Positions 1 to 7,414 of a stretch of 49,891 nucleotides of DNA are shown in pieces. A program made the translations under genes and the position numbers. The stretch is from assembly GCA_016765495.1 (NCBI GenBank), contig JAESPV010000007.1:6669-56559 (forward strand), in the 5' to 3' direction. Source of the stretch: Desulfocapsa sp. Lineage in GTDB: Bacteria > Desulfobacterota > Desulfobulbia > Desulfobulbales > Desulfocapsaceae. The notes beneath the pieces are model-generated. The model made no database searches and was not told the origin of the DNA. It was given only the letters and a program-made list of their open reading frames with translations. Each line of letters opens with the position of its first letter. Within the stretch, counting starts at the first letter, position 1.

Positions 1-48
1 ACTTCTCTTCTTAGCTATTTTTGGTTTAACTGCCATATTGTTGAACAT
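1..48 (-). CDS. possible 5' end of a gene cut by the window edge
   Basis: An open minus-strand frame runs off the left edge. It could start at the ATG at 48-46 or at the in-frame ATG at 36-34, the latter giving MAVKPKIAKKRS, a basic N-terminus. A weak AGGG lies just upstream of the first ATG, and the second has no clear Shine-Dalgarno. It lies beyond the fhs terminator, so it would need its own promoter, and I see no convincing one. With 12-16 codons visible no family can be named; it may be chance. Confidence 0.18.
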   Translation of the reverse strand, partial: MFNNMAVKPKIAKKRS

Positions 49-64
49 GTGCCCTGCGGGCAGA

Positions 65-93
65 AGGTGTTAGGTGTCAAGATGTCAGGTGTT
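65..93. repeat. four imperfect copies of the heptamer AGGTGTY
   Basis: Heptamers AGGTGTT (65-71), AGGTGTC (72-78), AGATGTC (80-86) and AGGTGTT (87-93) lie head to tail with one extra base at 79. They sit in the 353-base stretch left of fhs, which otherwise holds only the fhs terminator and a possible gene start at the edge. Function is unknown. They could be a direct-repeat operator or a short degenerate repeat. Confidence 0.4.
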
Positions 94-239
94 CGGTAAC
101 TGATAGCTTATATGGATAAAATCTCCACAGAAATGTTACGTTCCGAGACATACCTATATCAATAAACACATTTGATTATTCCAAAGATACGCTGAACATC
201 ATTTTGATCAGTATATTTAACAATACAACTTTTTTTTTC

Positions 240-281
240 AAAAAACAAACGGGTTAAGAAAAATTGATTTTTCTTAACCCG
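240..281 (-). terminator. Rho-independent terminator of fhs
   Basis: A perfect inverted repeat has 15-base arms (250-264 and 267-281) with only TG between them. On the minus strand it is followed by a T-rich run broken by two Gs (249 down to 240). It lies about 70 bases past the fhs stop, in the right orientation to end that transcript. Confidence 0.85.
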
Positions 282-353
282 CTATTTCACATCCCATGCG
301 CAACACCCATGGGCTGGCTATACTTTGCTAACTGTTTTAATTACATATACAGT

Positions 354-2120
354 CTAGAATACACCCTTCACCTTTCCGGTCTCAACATCAACATCAACCC
401 GGCGATAGGCAGGATCAGAACCAGTACCAGGCATAAGGCTGATGGCTCCAGCTATGGGCACAACAAAACCAGCACCTTTATATGTCATGATATCACGAAT
501 AGGCAATGTCCATCCGCCAGGTGTTCCTTTAAGGGCAGGATTATGAGAAAGAGAGAGATGCGTTTTCACCATACAGGTTCCCATCTCAGCCATATCAGGA
601 TCAGCGCTCAAACGTTTCATTTTCGCCTGAGCTTCAGGAGTGTAACTAACGCCATCTGCGCCATAAACCTCTTTGGCAATGAGTTCGATACGCTTATCAA
701 GTGGATCACTCAGATCATAGAGAAACTTAAAGTCATTTGGCTCTTCACAGGCATCAATAACAGCATCAGCAAATTCAAGGGCTCCTTCACCACCATGTTC
801 CCAATGACGAGACAGGGCAACACGGGCACCGGTACCCTCGCAGATACGACGAATTGCTTTAATTTCATCGTCTGTGTCGGTGTAAAAAGCATTAATACAA
901 ACAACAGGGCTAATCCCGGCTTTCTTAACTGTTTCGATGTGGTGGATAAGATTTTTACACCCTTCCTCAACCCAGCCCACATTTTCAGAATTATACTCTT
1001 CAGGCATTGGTTTACCTGGAACTGGAATTGGTGCACCGCCATGACATTTAAGAGCACGTATGGTTGCAACAATAACTGCACAGTTTGGTTTATTGCCAGA
1101 GAAACGACATTTAAGATTCCAGAATTTCTCAAATCCGATATCAGCACCAAATCCTGATTCTGTAACATTGTAATCAGCGATTTTGAGTCCAACCTTATCA
1201 GCAATAACAGAAGATTGACCAATGGCGATATTGGCAAAAGGCCCGGCATGAACAAGAACCGGCTGGCCTTCCAAGGTCTGCATCAGATTAGGATTAATGG
1301 CCTGAACCATCCACGCTGTCATGGCACCATCAACTTCAAGATCTGCGGTGGTGATTGGTTTGTCCTGTTTATCATAGGCAACAACGATTTTACCAATACG
1401 ACGCCGCATGTCAGCAAGGTCATTGGCGATGGCAAGAATTGCCATAATCTCCGATGATACGGCAATAGCAAACGAAGACTTCATGGTGAAACCATCCATT
1501 TTACCAGGCCCCTGACCAATGGTAATATCACGCAGTGCCTGAGCACAGAAATCTATGATCCAGTTGAATTCAACTTTCTTTGGATGGATATTCAAACGTT
1601 TCAGATTACGCTGAGCAAGCTGTTCATCGGTATAATTGGCCTCATGCTGCATACGGGAGGTAAGAGCTACCATCCCCAGATTATGCGCATTCATAATGGC
1701 ATTGATATCCCCGGTAAGACCAAGAGAGAATTCAGTGAGCGGAATACACTGGGAGAGTCCACCACCGGCAGCAGACCCCTTGATATTCATAGTGGGTCCA
1801 CCGGATGGCTGTCGGATAGCACCAACAACAGATTTATTGCGTTTACCAAGCCCCTGAACAAGTCCCATGGCACTGGTGGATTTCCCTTCTCCAAGTGGAG
1901 TAGGAGTTATGGCTGTTACATCAACGTATTTTCCATCAGGCTTATCAGCAAGACGGCTCATGATTTTATTAAAATCAAGTTTACCGACATAATGTCCGTA
2001 TGGAAGAACTTCTTCCTTGGCAAGTCCAAGCTCCTCTCCGAGCTGATAAACGGTTTTCATTCGGGTTTCAGCTTCAGCTGCGATCTCCCAGTCAGCATGT
2101 TTCGTTGGATCAAGAACCAT
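354..2120 (-). CDS. fhs: formate-tetrahydrofolate ligase
   Basis: Catalyses ATP-dependent activation of formate with tetrahydrofolate to 10-formyl-THF, the entry to the methyl branch of the Wood-Ljungdahl pathway and a source of one-carbon units. The 588-residue cytosolic protein is complete. The P-loop [11 protein letters not shown] is at residues 72-82 and the family block [19 protein letters not shown] follows at about 103-121. It is some 30 residues longer than the classic clostridial enzyme (about 556), mostly at the N-terminus; I recall similar lengths in sulfate reducers. The start has a good AAGGAG ribosome site. It is a single-gene unit with its own promoter (2207-2235) and a strong terminator. 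No other Wood-Ljungdahl genes are adjacent, so the direction of flux (formate assimilation or acetyl-CoA oxidation) cannot be read here. Confidence 0.97.
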   Translation of the reverse strand: MVLDPTKHADWEIAAEAETRMKTVYQLGEELGLAKEEVLPYGHYVGKLDFNKIMSRLADKPDGKYVDVTAITPTPLGEGKSTSAMGLVQGLGKRNKSVVGAIRQPSGGPTMNIKGSAAGGGLSQCIPLTEFSLGLTGDINAIMNAHNLGMVALTSRMQHEANYTDEQLAQRNLKRLNIHPKKVEFNWIIDFCAQALRDITIGQGPGKMDGFTMKSSFAIAVSSEIMAILAIANDLADMRRRIGKIVVAYDKQDKPITTADLEVDGAMTAWMVQAINPNLMQTLEGQPVLVHAGPFANIAIGQSSVIADKVGLKIADYNVTESGFGADIGFEKFWNLKCRFSGNKPNCAVIVATIRALKCHGGAPIPVPGKPMPEEYNSENVGWVEEGCKNLIHHIETVKKAGISPVVCINAFYTDTDDEIKAIRRICEGTGARVALSRHWEHGGEGALEFADAVIDACEEPNDFKFLYDLSDPLDKRIELIAKEVYGADGVSYTPEAQAKMKRLSADPDMAEMGTCMVKTHLSLSHNPALKGTPGGWTLPIRDIMTYKGAGFVVPIAGAISLMPGTGSDPAYRRVDVDVETGKVKGVF

Positions 2121-2206
2121 ATTAATCTCCTTTGAATAAAAGTTAATCTGTGAGGCCTGATTTCACTCAGGACGAGTTGGTTTGTTGTTCACTGGAATTG
2201 ATACCC

Positions 2207-2235
2207 TATATAACTAATTCTTAACAACGTGTCAA
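2207..2235 (-). promoter_or_regulatory. sigma-70-type promoter of fhs
   Basis: On the minus strand TTGACA (2235-2230) and TATATA (2212-2207) are separated by 17 bases, about 87 bases upstream of the fhs ATG. The -35 box is a perfect match to the consensus and the -10 box matches at four of six positions. It lies after the thyX terminator, so fhs can be transcribed independently. Confidence 0.6.
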
Positions 2236-2251
2236 CACAGGGACAGATGAC

Positions 2252-2273
2252 AAAAAAACTCCTACCCTGGAGT
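2252..2273 (-). terminator. terminator after thyX
   Basis: On the minus strand ACTCC-AGGGTA-GGAGT forms a 5-bp stem with a 6-base loop, followed directly by seven Ts. The stem is short, but position and T-run suit the end of the nifU-nifS-thyX transcript. Confidence 0.6.
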
Positions 2274-2310
2274 AAGGATAAGAGCTTTACATGCTGGATA
2301 GTGCAAGATT

Positions 2311-3240
2311 TCAAAAGACAGCAGGATAACGCTTCTTCATCTCTGCAGCCAGCGGAATCATCACTTCACGCATGGACGGCTCAGCCGCTCGGGTGGTTCT
2401 TAGATTAAAGATATGTCGCCATTCAGCAAGGTTACAGTAGGCTATAATTTCAGTTTTACAGGAATTTGGCAAAACAGTTCGAGCAGCCTGGGGGGTGGAG
2501 GTTTCAAGTAACTTCAAATAAATTGCTTCGGTATCCTCCATGGCCTTTTGCCAAAGTGCATACTCTTTGGTTCCCTCTTCATAGAACATGGGCTTGATAA
2601 AGCTTACCTGATTATTAAATTTATCCCGGCTGTAACGACAATATCGCTGGCTTTCCTGTAAAAATGAACAGGCACGATGTCTCACAATCTCATGGGTAAC
2701 AGCACGATTTGTGATAAACAGCACCCCGCTGAAACGATGTCTGGCCAGCAGTTCAGGAGAAAGCGTATCCACCTCTGCCAGATCCAGTTTTCGTATCTCT
2801 ACAGTGCTTTCTTCGTGCTGATCATGACCACCATCCCAAATGCCTTCAAACAGGTATTCATGGTCTTCCACCATAAAAGCAACCATGGCTTGAACAATTG
2901 CTGTGTTTCCAGCACGCTGATACAATTCTCTAAGGCTTCGAATGGAAGCAGTGACTAACACCTCAGAATCCAGCCGATCAATAAACAGATACTTGGGCTC
3001 CAGTGCCAGCAATGCATCAAATTGCCCATCTGTACATTTGACGCCAAGTGTGACCACTGCCATCTCCAATACAGAATTATGGCCATGTGCAGCTATTTTT
3101 TTCACAAAAGGCAGGGCAGTGTTCTCGCCAATCAAGCCTTCACTTTTGTAACAGAGACGACCGCAAGCCTCAAGGCGGACAACAAGTGATGCCCTGTCCA
3201 GATCATCTTGAATCGTATAGGATGGGTCAACAATTTGCAT
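2311..3240 (-). CDS. thyX: FAD-dependent thymidylate synthase ThyX
   Basis: Makes dTMP from dUMP using methylene-THF with NADPH-reduced FAD, replacing ThyA plus DHFR recycling. The ThyX signature RHR-x7-S is present at residues 187-197 (RHRACSFLQES), followed by QRYCRYS; the upstream HGHNSVLEM block at 52-60 is also typical. At 309 residues it is longer than the usual 220-250; the extra length includes residues around 125-165 and the C-terminal part is somewhat divergent from the family norm. It is the last gene of a tight operon, starting 2 bases after the nifS stop, and a terminator follows. Linkage to Fe-S assembly genes may simply be operon convenience. Folate use links it loosely with the neighbouring fhs. 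Confidence 0.93.
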   Translation of the reverse strand: MQIVDPSYTIQDDLDRASLVVRLEACGRLCYKSEGLIGENTALPFVKKIAAHGHNSVLEMAVVTLGVKCTDGQFDALLALEPKYLFIDRLDSEVLVTASIRSLRELYQRAGNTAIVQAMVAFMVEDHEYLFEGIWDGGHDQHEESTVEIRKLDLAEVDTLSPELLARHRFSGVLFITNRAVTHEIVRHRACSFLQESQRYCRYSRDKFNNQVSFIKPMFYEEGTKEYALWQKAMEDTEAIYLKLLETSTPQAARTVLPNSCKTEIIAYCNLAEWRHIFNLRTTRAAEPSMREVMIPLAAEMKKRYPAVF

Positions 3241-3242
3241 AT

Positions 3243-4427
3243 TTATTCAGCCTTCCAGAAGGGAGAGAGTTCACGTAGTTCCGCAATAATCGGAGGCATT
3301 TTTTCCAGCACAAAATCCACTTCAGCATCTGTATTATAAACACTTAAAGAATACCTGATTGAACCATGGGCCGCAGTAAAAGGGACCCCCATGGCCCGCA
3401 GGACATGGGACGGCTCAAGAGATCCTGAAGTGCAGGCAGATCCTGATGATGCACAGATATTATGTAGATTCATATGCAGTAGAATTGCCTCGCCCTCCAC
3501 AAACTCAAAACTGATATTAGTCGTGTTGGGTAGTCTGTCGGTTTTATGTCCATTGAGCATGGATTTGGGAACTGCCGCAAGCAACCCTTCTTCAAGACGA
3601 TCCCGAAGCGCCCGCACCCTGGTATTTTCCTCTTCCATTGTCTCCCCTGCAAGCTCACATGCCCTGCCAAGACCCACAATGGAGGCTACATTTTCCGTCC
3701 CTCCGCGTCTGCCATCTTCCTGATGTCCACCTGCCAGAAAAGGAACAAAAGGCGTCCCGCGTTTCACATACAAAACCCCAACACCCTTGGGAGCGTGGAG
3801 CTTATGCCCGGAAAGAGACAGAAAATCGATATCAAGATCTTGCAAATTTATCGGAATTTTCCCAACAGCCTGAACTGCGTCAGTATGAAACAGAATACCA
3901 CGTTCCTTAGCCATGGCTGCCATTTTTTCCACTGGAAAAATCACCCCGGTCTCATTGTTAGCCCACATCACGGAAACTATGGCGGTATCTCCAGCCAGGG
4001 CTTCTTCATACTTGGTCAGATCCAGTGTACCGTCAGAATCTACATGAAGACGGGTAACACGATGCTTATGCCCGGTAAGCCTGTCCAGGTTTTCACAGAG
4101 GTTTTTAATGGCAGGATGTTCTACCCGGGTAGTTACAATATGTCTCTTTTCAGGAAAAGCCTGCAATGCAGAAATGATTGCAGTGGAGTCACTCTCTGTC
4201 CCGCAGCTGGTAAATGTTATTTCTTTTGAATCCGCACCAATCAACTCAGCAACCTGAGTTCTTGCTTTTTCAACAGCACCACCCACCTGGCCGCCAAAAC
4301 TATGCATACTGGATGGGTTCCCATAGCATTCCGTTAAAAAAGGCATCATGGCATCAACAACTTCCGGGGCAACTCTGGTAGTGGCATTATTATCCATGTA
4401 AATGACATCTTTTGGATCACATTTCAT
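3243..4427 (-). CDS. nifS: cysteine desulfurase, NifS/IscS family
   Basis: PLP enzyme that takes sulfur from cysteine and hands it to the NifU scaffold as persulfide. The 394-residue sequence is full length. Landmarks: N-terminal YMDNNATTRV, the PLP lysine K209 in SGHKLHAPKG, the RRGGTENV block near 240-247, and the mobile-loop catalytic cysteine C332 in SGSACTSGS. The stop of nifU and this ATG share one base (TAATG), so translation is coupled. The partner gene is nifU rather than iscU, and no nitrogenase structural genes are in view. In many anaerobes NifSU serves as the general Fe-S system, and that is the likely role here. Confidence 0.95.
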   Translation of the reverse strand: MKCDPKDVIYMDNNATTRVAPEVVDAMMPFLTECYGNPSSMHSFGGQVGGAVEKARTQVAELIGADSKEITFTSCGTESDSTAIISALQAFPEKRHIVTTRVEHPAIKNLCENLDRLTGHKHRVTRLHVDSDGTLDLTKYEEALAGDTAIVSVMWANNETGVIFPVEKMAAMAKERGILFHTDAVQAVGKIPINLQDLDIDFLSLSGHKLHAPKGVGVLYVKRGTPFVPFLAGGHQEDGRRGGTENVASIVGLGRACELAGETMEEENTRVRALRDRLEEGLLAAVPKSMLNGHKTDRLPNTTNISFEFVEGEAILLHMNLHNICASSGSACTSGSLEPSHVLRAMGVPFTAAHGSIRYSLSVYNTDAEVDFVLEKMPPIIAELRELSPFWKAE

Positions 4428-5260
4428 TATTTTGCCTCCTCCACAATCAGAGTATCAAGTACTAACTCACGCAATTTTTTCTCCACATACTCTTTAAGAG
4501 TCGTTTGAGATTTGGCACAACTTGTACAGGCTCCCCGTAATGAAACCATTACGAAGTCTCCATCAACATCCACAAGTTCGATATCACCGCCATCCTTCTT
4601 AAGGGCCGGTTTAATCTCGCGTTCAAGGACTTCTTCAATTTTTTTAATCTTCTGCAGGGTGGTCAATCGCTTCGGACCTTCGGCAGTAACCGGTACAACA
4701 GGAGTCCCACTGATGGTTGTCTGGAGAATATCACGAAGCCTCTCTTCACATTTCCCACAACCACCACCAGCTTTAGTAAAGTTGGTAATTTCTTCAACAG
4801 AGCGAAGGTCAGATTCTTGAATTGCCCGGATAACATCAAGGTCAGTTACCCCGAAACACTCACAGACGACCTCACCTTCAGCCATTGGCAGGATAACACC
4901 GCGATAATCAGCAATGGCAGCCTCAAGAGCTTCACGCCCCATTACCGAACAGTGCATTTTTTCTTTTGGCAAGCCCCCCAGGTAATCAGCGATATCGTCG
5001 TTGGTCAATTTTTCCGCCTCATCGACGGTCATACCAATAACCATGATGGTAAGCACAGAGGAAGAGGCAATTGCTGAAGCACAACCAAATGTTTTAAATT
5101 TAGCATCAACTATTACATCATCTTCAATCTTTAATGTCAGCTTCAGTGCATCACCACAGGCCAAAGATCCGACATCACCGATTCCACTTGGTTTCTCAAT
5201 TTCCCCAACATTATGGGGATGTAAAAAATGTTCCTGAACTTTATCTGTATATTCCCACAT
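4427..5260 (-). CDS. nifU: NifU, three-domain Fe-S cluster scaffold
   Basis: Scaffold on which clusters are assembled with NifS-derived sulfur. The 277 residues hold all three canonical parts. The IscU-like N-domain has ligands C35, C60 and C104. A central [2Fe-2S] Bfd-like domain has C133, C135, C168 and C171. The C-terminal Nfu domain carries the CxxC pair C245/C248. No key cysteine is missing. It is the first gene of nifU-nifS-thyX, with a good CAGGAG ribosome site. The roughly 120-base gap upstream shows no clear promoter or IscR site that I can defend. Confidence 0.96.
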   Translation of the reverse strand: MWEYTDKVQEHFLHPHNVGEIEKPSGIGDVGSLACGDALKLTLKIEDDVIVDAKFKTFGCASAIASSSVLTIMVIGMTVDEAEKLTNDDIADYLGGLPKEKMHCSVMGREALEAAIADYRGVILPMAEGEVVCECFGVTDLDVIRAIQESDLRSVEEITNFTKAGGGCGKCEERLRDILQTTISGTPVVPVTAEGPKRLTTLQKIKKIEEVLEREIKPALKKDGGDIELVDVDGDFVMVSLRGACTSCAKSQTTLKEYVEKKLRELVLDTLIVEEAK

Positions 5261-5381
5261 GATTTACTCCTGAATAATCGTAAAGTATTCCAATAACACC
5301 AATCCACACGAAGCGGAAAATGTTTTTGATCGTTCAGCTACTCTAATACCGGACAGCTAAAAATCAACAAAGGAATGACGT

Positions 5382-7118
5382 TTACAGAAGACCAATTTCA
5401 CCCAACATGCTGCGAGCTGCTTCCACCAGAGCCACAGTACCACTTTTTGTTCGTGACTCCACATAAAAGCGAACTTTGGGTTCAGTACCGGACGGCCTGA
5501 TCATTAACCAGGAGCCATCTTCAAAAATCATCTTTCGACCATCAATATCTATTACCTTAGCGATGAGCTGTTCTGTTCCACCCACATTGACAGACGCTCC
5601 CACATCATATTTATCAAGTTTTGACAGAGCATCCGTCAATTCCGCGCCCTTAACACTTACCGGTAAACCATCACGTTCAGGATAATAGGAACCATATTCC
5701 TTCTCAATCTCAGCGAGATAATCACCAAGATTCTGTCTGCGACTGATAACCATATCCATTGCCAGCAGTAAACCAATATAGGCATCTTTTTCAGGAGTAT
5801 GACCAATGATTGAAATCCCGTCAGACTCTTCGAAGTAAACCAGAGCCTTGCCAATCACCGGCTTAAATTCTTTAAACCCGACTCGTGGTTCAAAAGTTTC
5901 CTCCCCGAAGACATCTGCAAGGCGATTGGCAAGATTGGATGTGGCCACAGTTTTTGCCACCATCCCCTTCTGCCCCTTACCTTCATGGAGAAAATGATAG
6001 GCCATGGCACCAAACTGATTCATGCTGATCTCAACCGTCCCGTCGGTAAACCTGATACGGTCCCCATCGGGATCAATTATTGCTCCTATTTTAAAGTGTT
6101 CATCCCGTGCAATCAGTGTCTCCACGACGCCTGCCATATTCACTGATGACGGTTCAGGAGCTATACCATTAAAAGTAACATCTGAACTATCACGCAGCTG
6201 GATCAGACGATCAGTTTCGACACCCTCAAAAAGTGCTGGAATATGAATCCTGCTTGCTCCATGCACCGAATCGACAACCACTACGACTTCCGCATCTTTT
6301 GCAAAAGCAGCCATGATTTCATCATAACGAACACCATGAATATCTTTATTTTTACGAACCAGCTGTTTCCAGGTCTCCAGTGCGTCAAAGGACTGAACAT
6401 CATCACGTTCAGCCGGGGAAACAACAGGGGTATCCAGTGAAACAAGCGGTGAACCTGCCCCAGCAATAATTTCTCTGGCCTTATCCGTTATTCGCCCGGT
6501 AAGCTCAGCTGCAGCAGGCCCTGCATCTGCAGCATTATATTTAAATCCTGCATATTCAAGCGGGTTGTGAGAGGGGGTTAGATTCACAGAAAAAGCAGCA
6601 TTTAATTCAAGCACCGCAGCAGAAAGAACCCCGGTGGTGGATTCCCCGGCATAATGAACCGTAAACCCCGCCTTAACCAATACTTCAGTTACCGCACCGG
6701 CAAGAATCTCTCCGCCAAAACGATTATCAAAGCCGAGCACACAGCCGCGTCTTTTGGCTTCTTCAAGGCTGTTTACACCTAAAAACTGACAAAGTTCAGG
6801 CTGTTCATCAATGCTCAAATACAGTTCAAGAATGGCTGCGGTCACAAAAGAAACTGACCGTACAAAAAGATCCTTACCTATCATTCCACGCCAGCCGGAT
6901 GTACCAAATTTAACAGCTGTCACAGGTGTTCCTTCATTACAGATAATCTCGTCCATAATCAGTGCATAAACCTGATCTATTGCTCGTTGCCACTGTGTCC
7001 CTTCCTGGTTCCGTAAACTGACCAGCTCCCTGACAAGCGCAAAATAATTACTTTCAGAATGAACTCTTCCAATATTACATTTAGTGTATAGTTCTTTTAT
7101 CTTTGCAGCCTGAGACAT
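5382..7118 (-). CDS. pgm: phosphoglucomutase (alpha-D-phosphohexomutase)
   Basis: Interconverts glucose-1-phosphate and glucose-6-phosphate for sugar-nucleotide and glycogen metabolism. The 578 residues contain the four hallmark loops of the family: the phosphoserine loop TPSHNP with S183, the magnesium site DPDGDR (349-354), the sugar-specificity loop EESDG (430-434) and the phosphate clamp RPSGTEPK (541-548). An early GTSGWRG block is at 72-78. The TPSHNP and EESDG variants resemble E. coli Pgm (546 residues) more than phosphomannomutase or GlmM, so glucose is the likely substrate, though specificity is inferred. A strong AGGAGG ribosome site precedes the ATG. The gene is divergent from ppsA and apparently a single-gene unit. 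Confidence 0.92.
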   Translation of the reverse strand: MSQAAKIKELYTKCNIGRVHSESNYFALVRELVSLRNQEGTQWQRAIDQVYALIMDEIICNEGTPVTAVKFGTSGWRGMIGKDLFVRSVSFVTAAILELYLSIDEQPELCQFLGVNSLEEAKRRGCVLGFDNRFGGEILAGAVTEVLVKAGFTVHYAGESTTGVLSAAVLELNAAFSVNLTPSHNPLEYAGFKYNAADAGPAAAELTGRITDKAREIIAGAGSPLVSLDTPVVSPAERDDVQSFDALETWKQLVRKNKDIHGVRYDEIMAAFAKDAEVVVVVDSVHGASRIHIPALFEGVETDRLIQLRDSSDVTFNGIAPEPSSVNMAGVVETLIARDEHFKIGAIIDPDGDRIRFTDGTVEISMNQFGAMAYHFLHEGKGQKGMVAKTVATSNLANRLADVFGEETFEPRVGFKEFKPVIGKALVYFEESDGISIIGHTPEKDAYIGLLLAMDMVISRRQNLGDYLAEIEKEYGSYYPERDGLPVSVKGAELTDALSKLDKYDVGASVNVGGTEQLIAKVIDIDGRKMIFEDGSWLMIRPSGTEPKVRFYVESRTKSGTVALVEAARSMLGEIGLL

Positions 7119-7255
7119 ACCTTAAACCTCCTATTTTACCATTCAGTTATGTTTTCAGCAGGTGAGCTGGGAGTTTTCACGAAAAACAGTATCACACTTT
7201 CCCTTTCTCTTCTACTTTTTCATGATTTACAAACACAAATCTTTCCCACTATGAC

Positions 7256-7285
7256 TTGACGAGTTGACAGTTTTCTTTATATAAT
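7256..7285 (+). promoter_or_regulatory. sigma-70-type promoter of ppsA
   Basis: TTGACG (7256-7261) and a perfect TATAAT (7280-7285) are 18 bases apart. A second, better -35-like TTGACA at 7264-7269 is too close to the -10 to pair with it. Transcription would start near 7292, leaving a leader of about 120 bases before the ppsA ATG. Confidence 0.65.
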
Positions 7286-7354
7286 GTATCAATTTTTTTG
7301 ACTTTCACTTGTCACCTCTTTATATAGAGAATACAGAGAACGATTTTTCATTTT

Positions 7355-7380
7355 GGCATATTCGGCTTATCGAATATGTC
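7355..7380 (+). promoter_or_regulatory. hairpin in the ppsA leader
   Basis: GGCATATTCG (7355-7364), loop GCTTAT, and CGAATATGTC (7371-7380) form a 10-bp stem with one G-U pair. It ends 34 bases before the ppsA ATG, just ahead of the AGGAG ribosome site, and no T-run follows it, so it is not a terminator. It may stabilise the mRNA 5' end or bind a regulator; the role is unknown. Confidence 0.5.
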
Positions 7381-7414
7381 CTTTCAACAATAATTTTCAG
7401 TAGGAGAAATAACG

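Noticed and set aside
264..1157. Long plus-strand open frame of 297 codons opposite fhs
   Set aside because: It lies antisense to a well-supported gene, has no ribosome site and looks like a shadow of fhs codon usage.
3546..4229. Plus-strand open frame of 227 codons opposite nifS
   Set aside because: Antisense to a conserved gene, without family features; treated as a shadow.
3243..5260. Nitrogen fixation cluster
   Set aside because: Only nifU and nifS are present, and no nitrogenase or maturation genes flank them; general Fe-S assembly is more likely.
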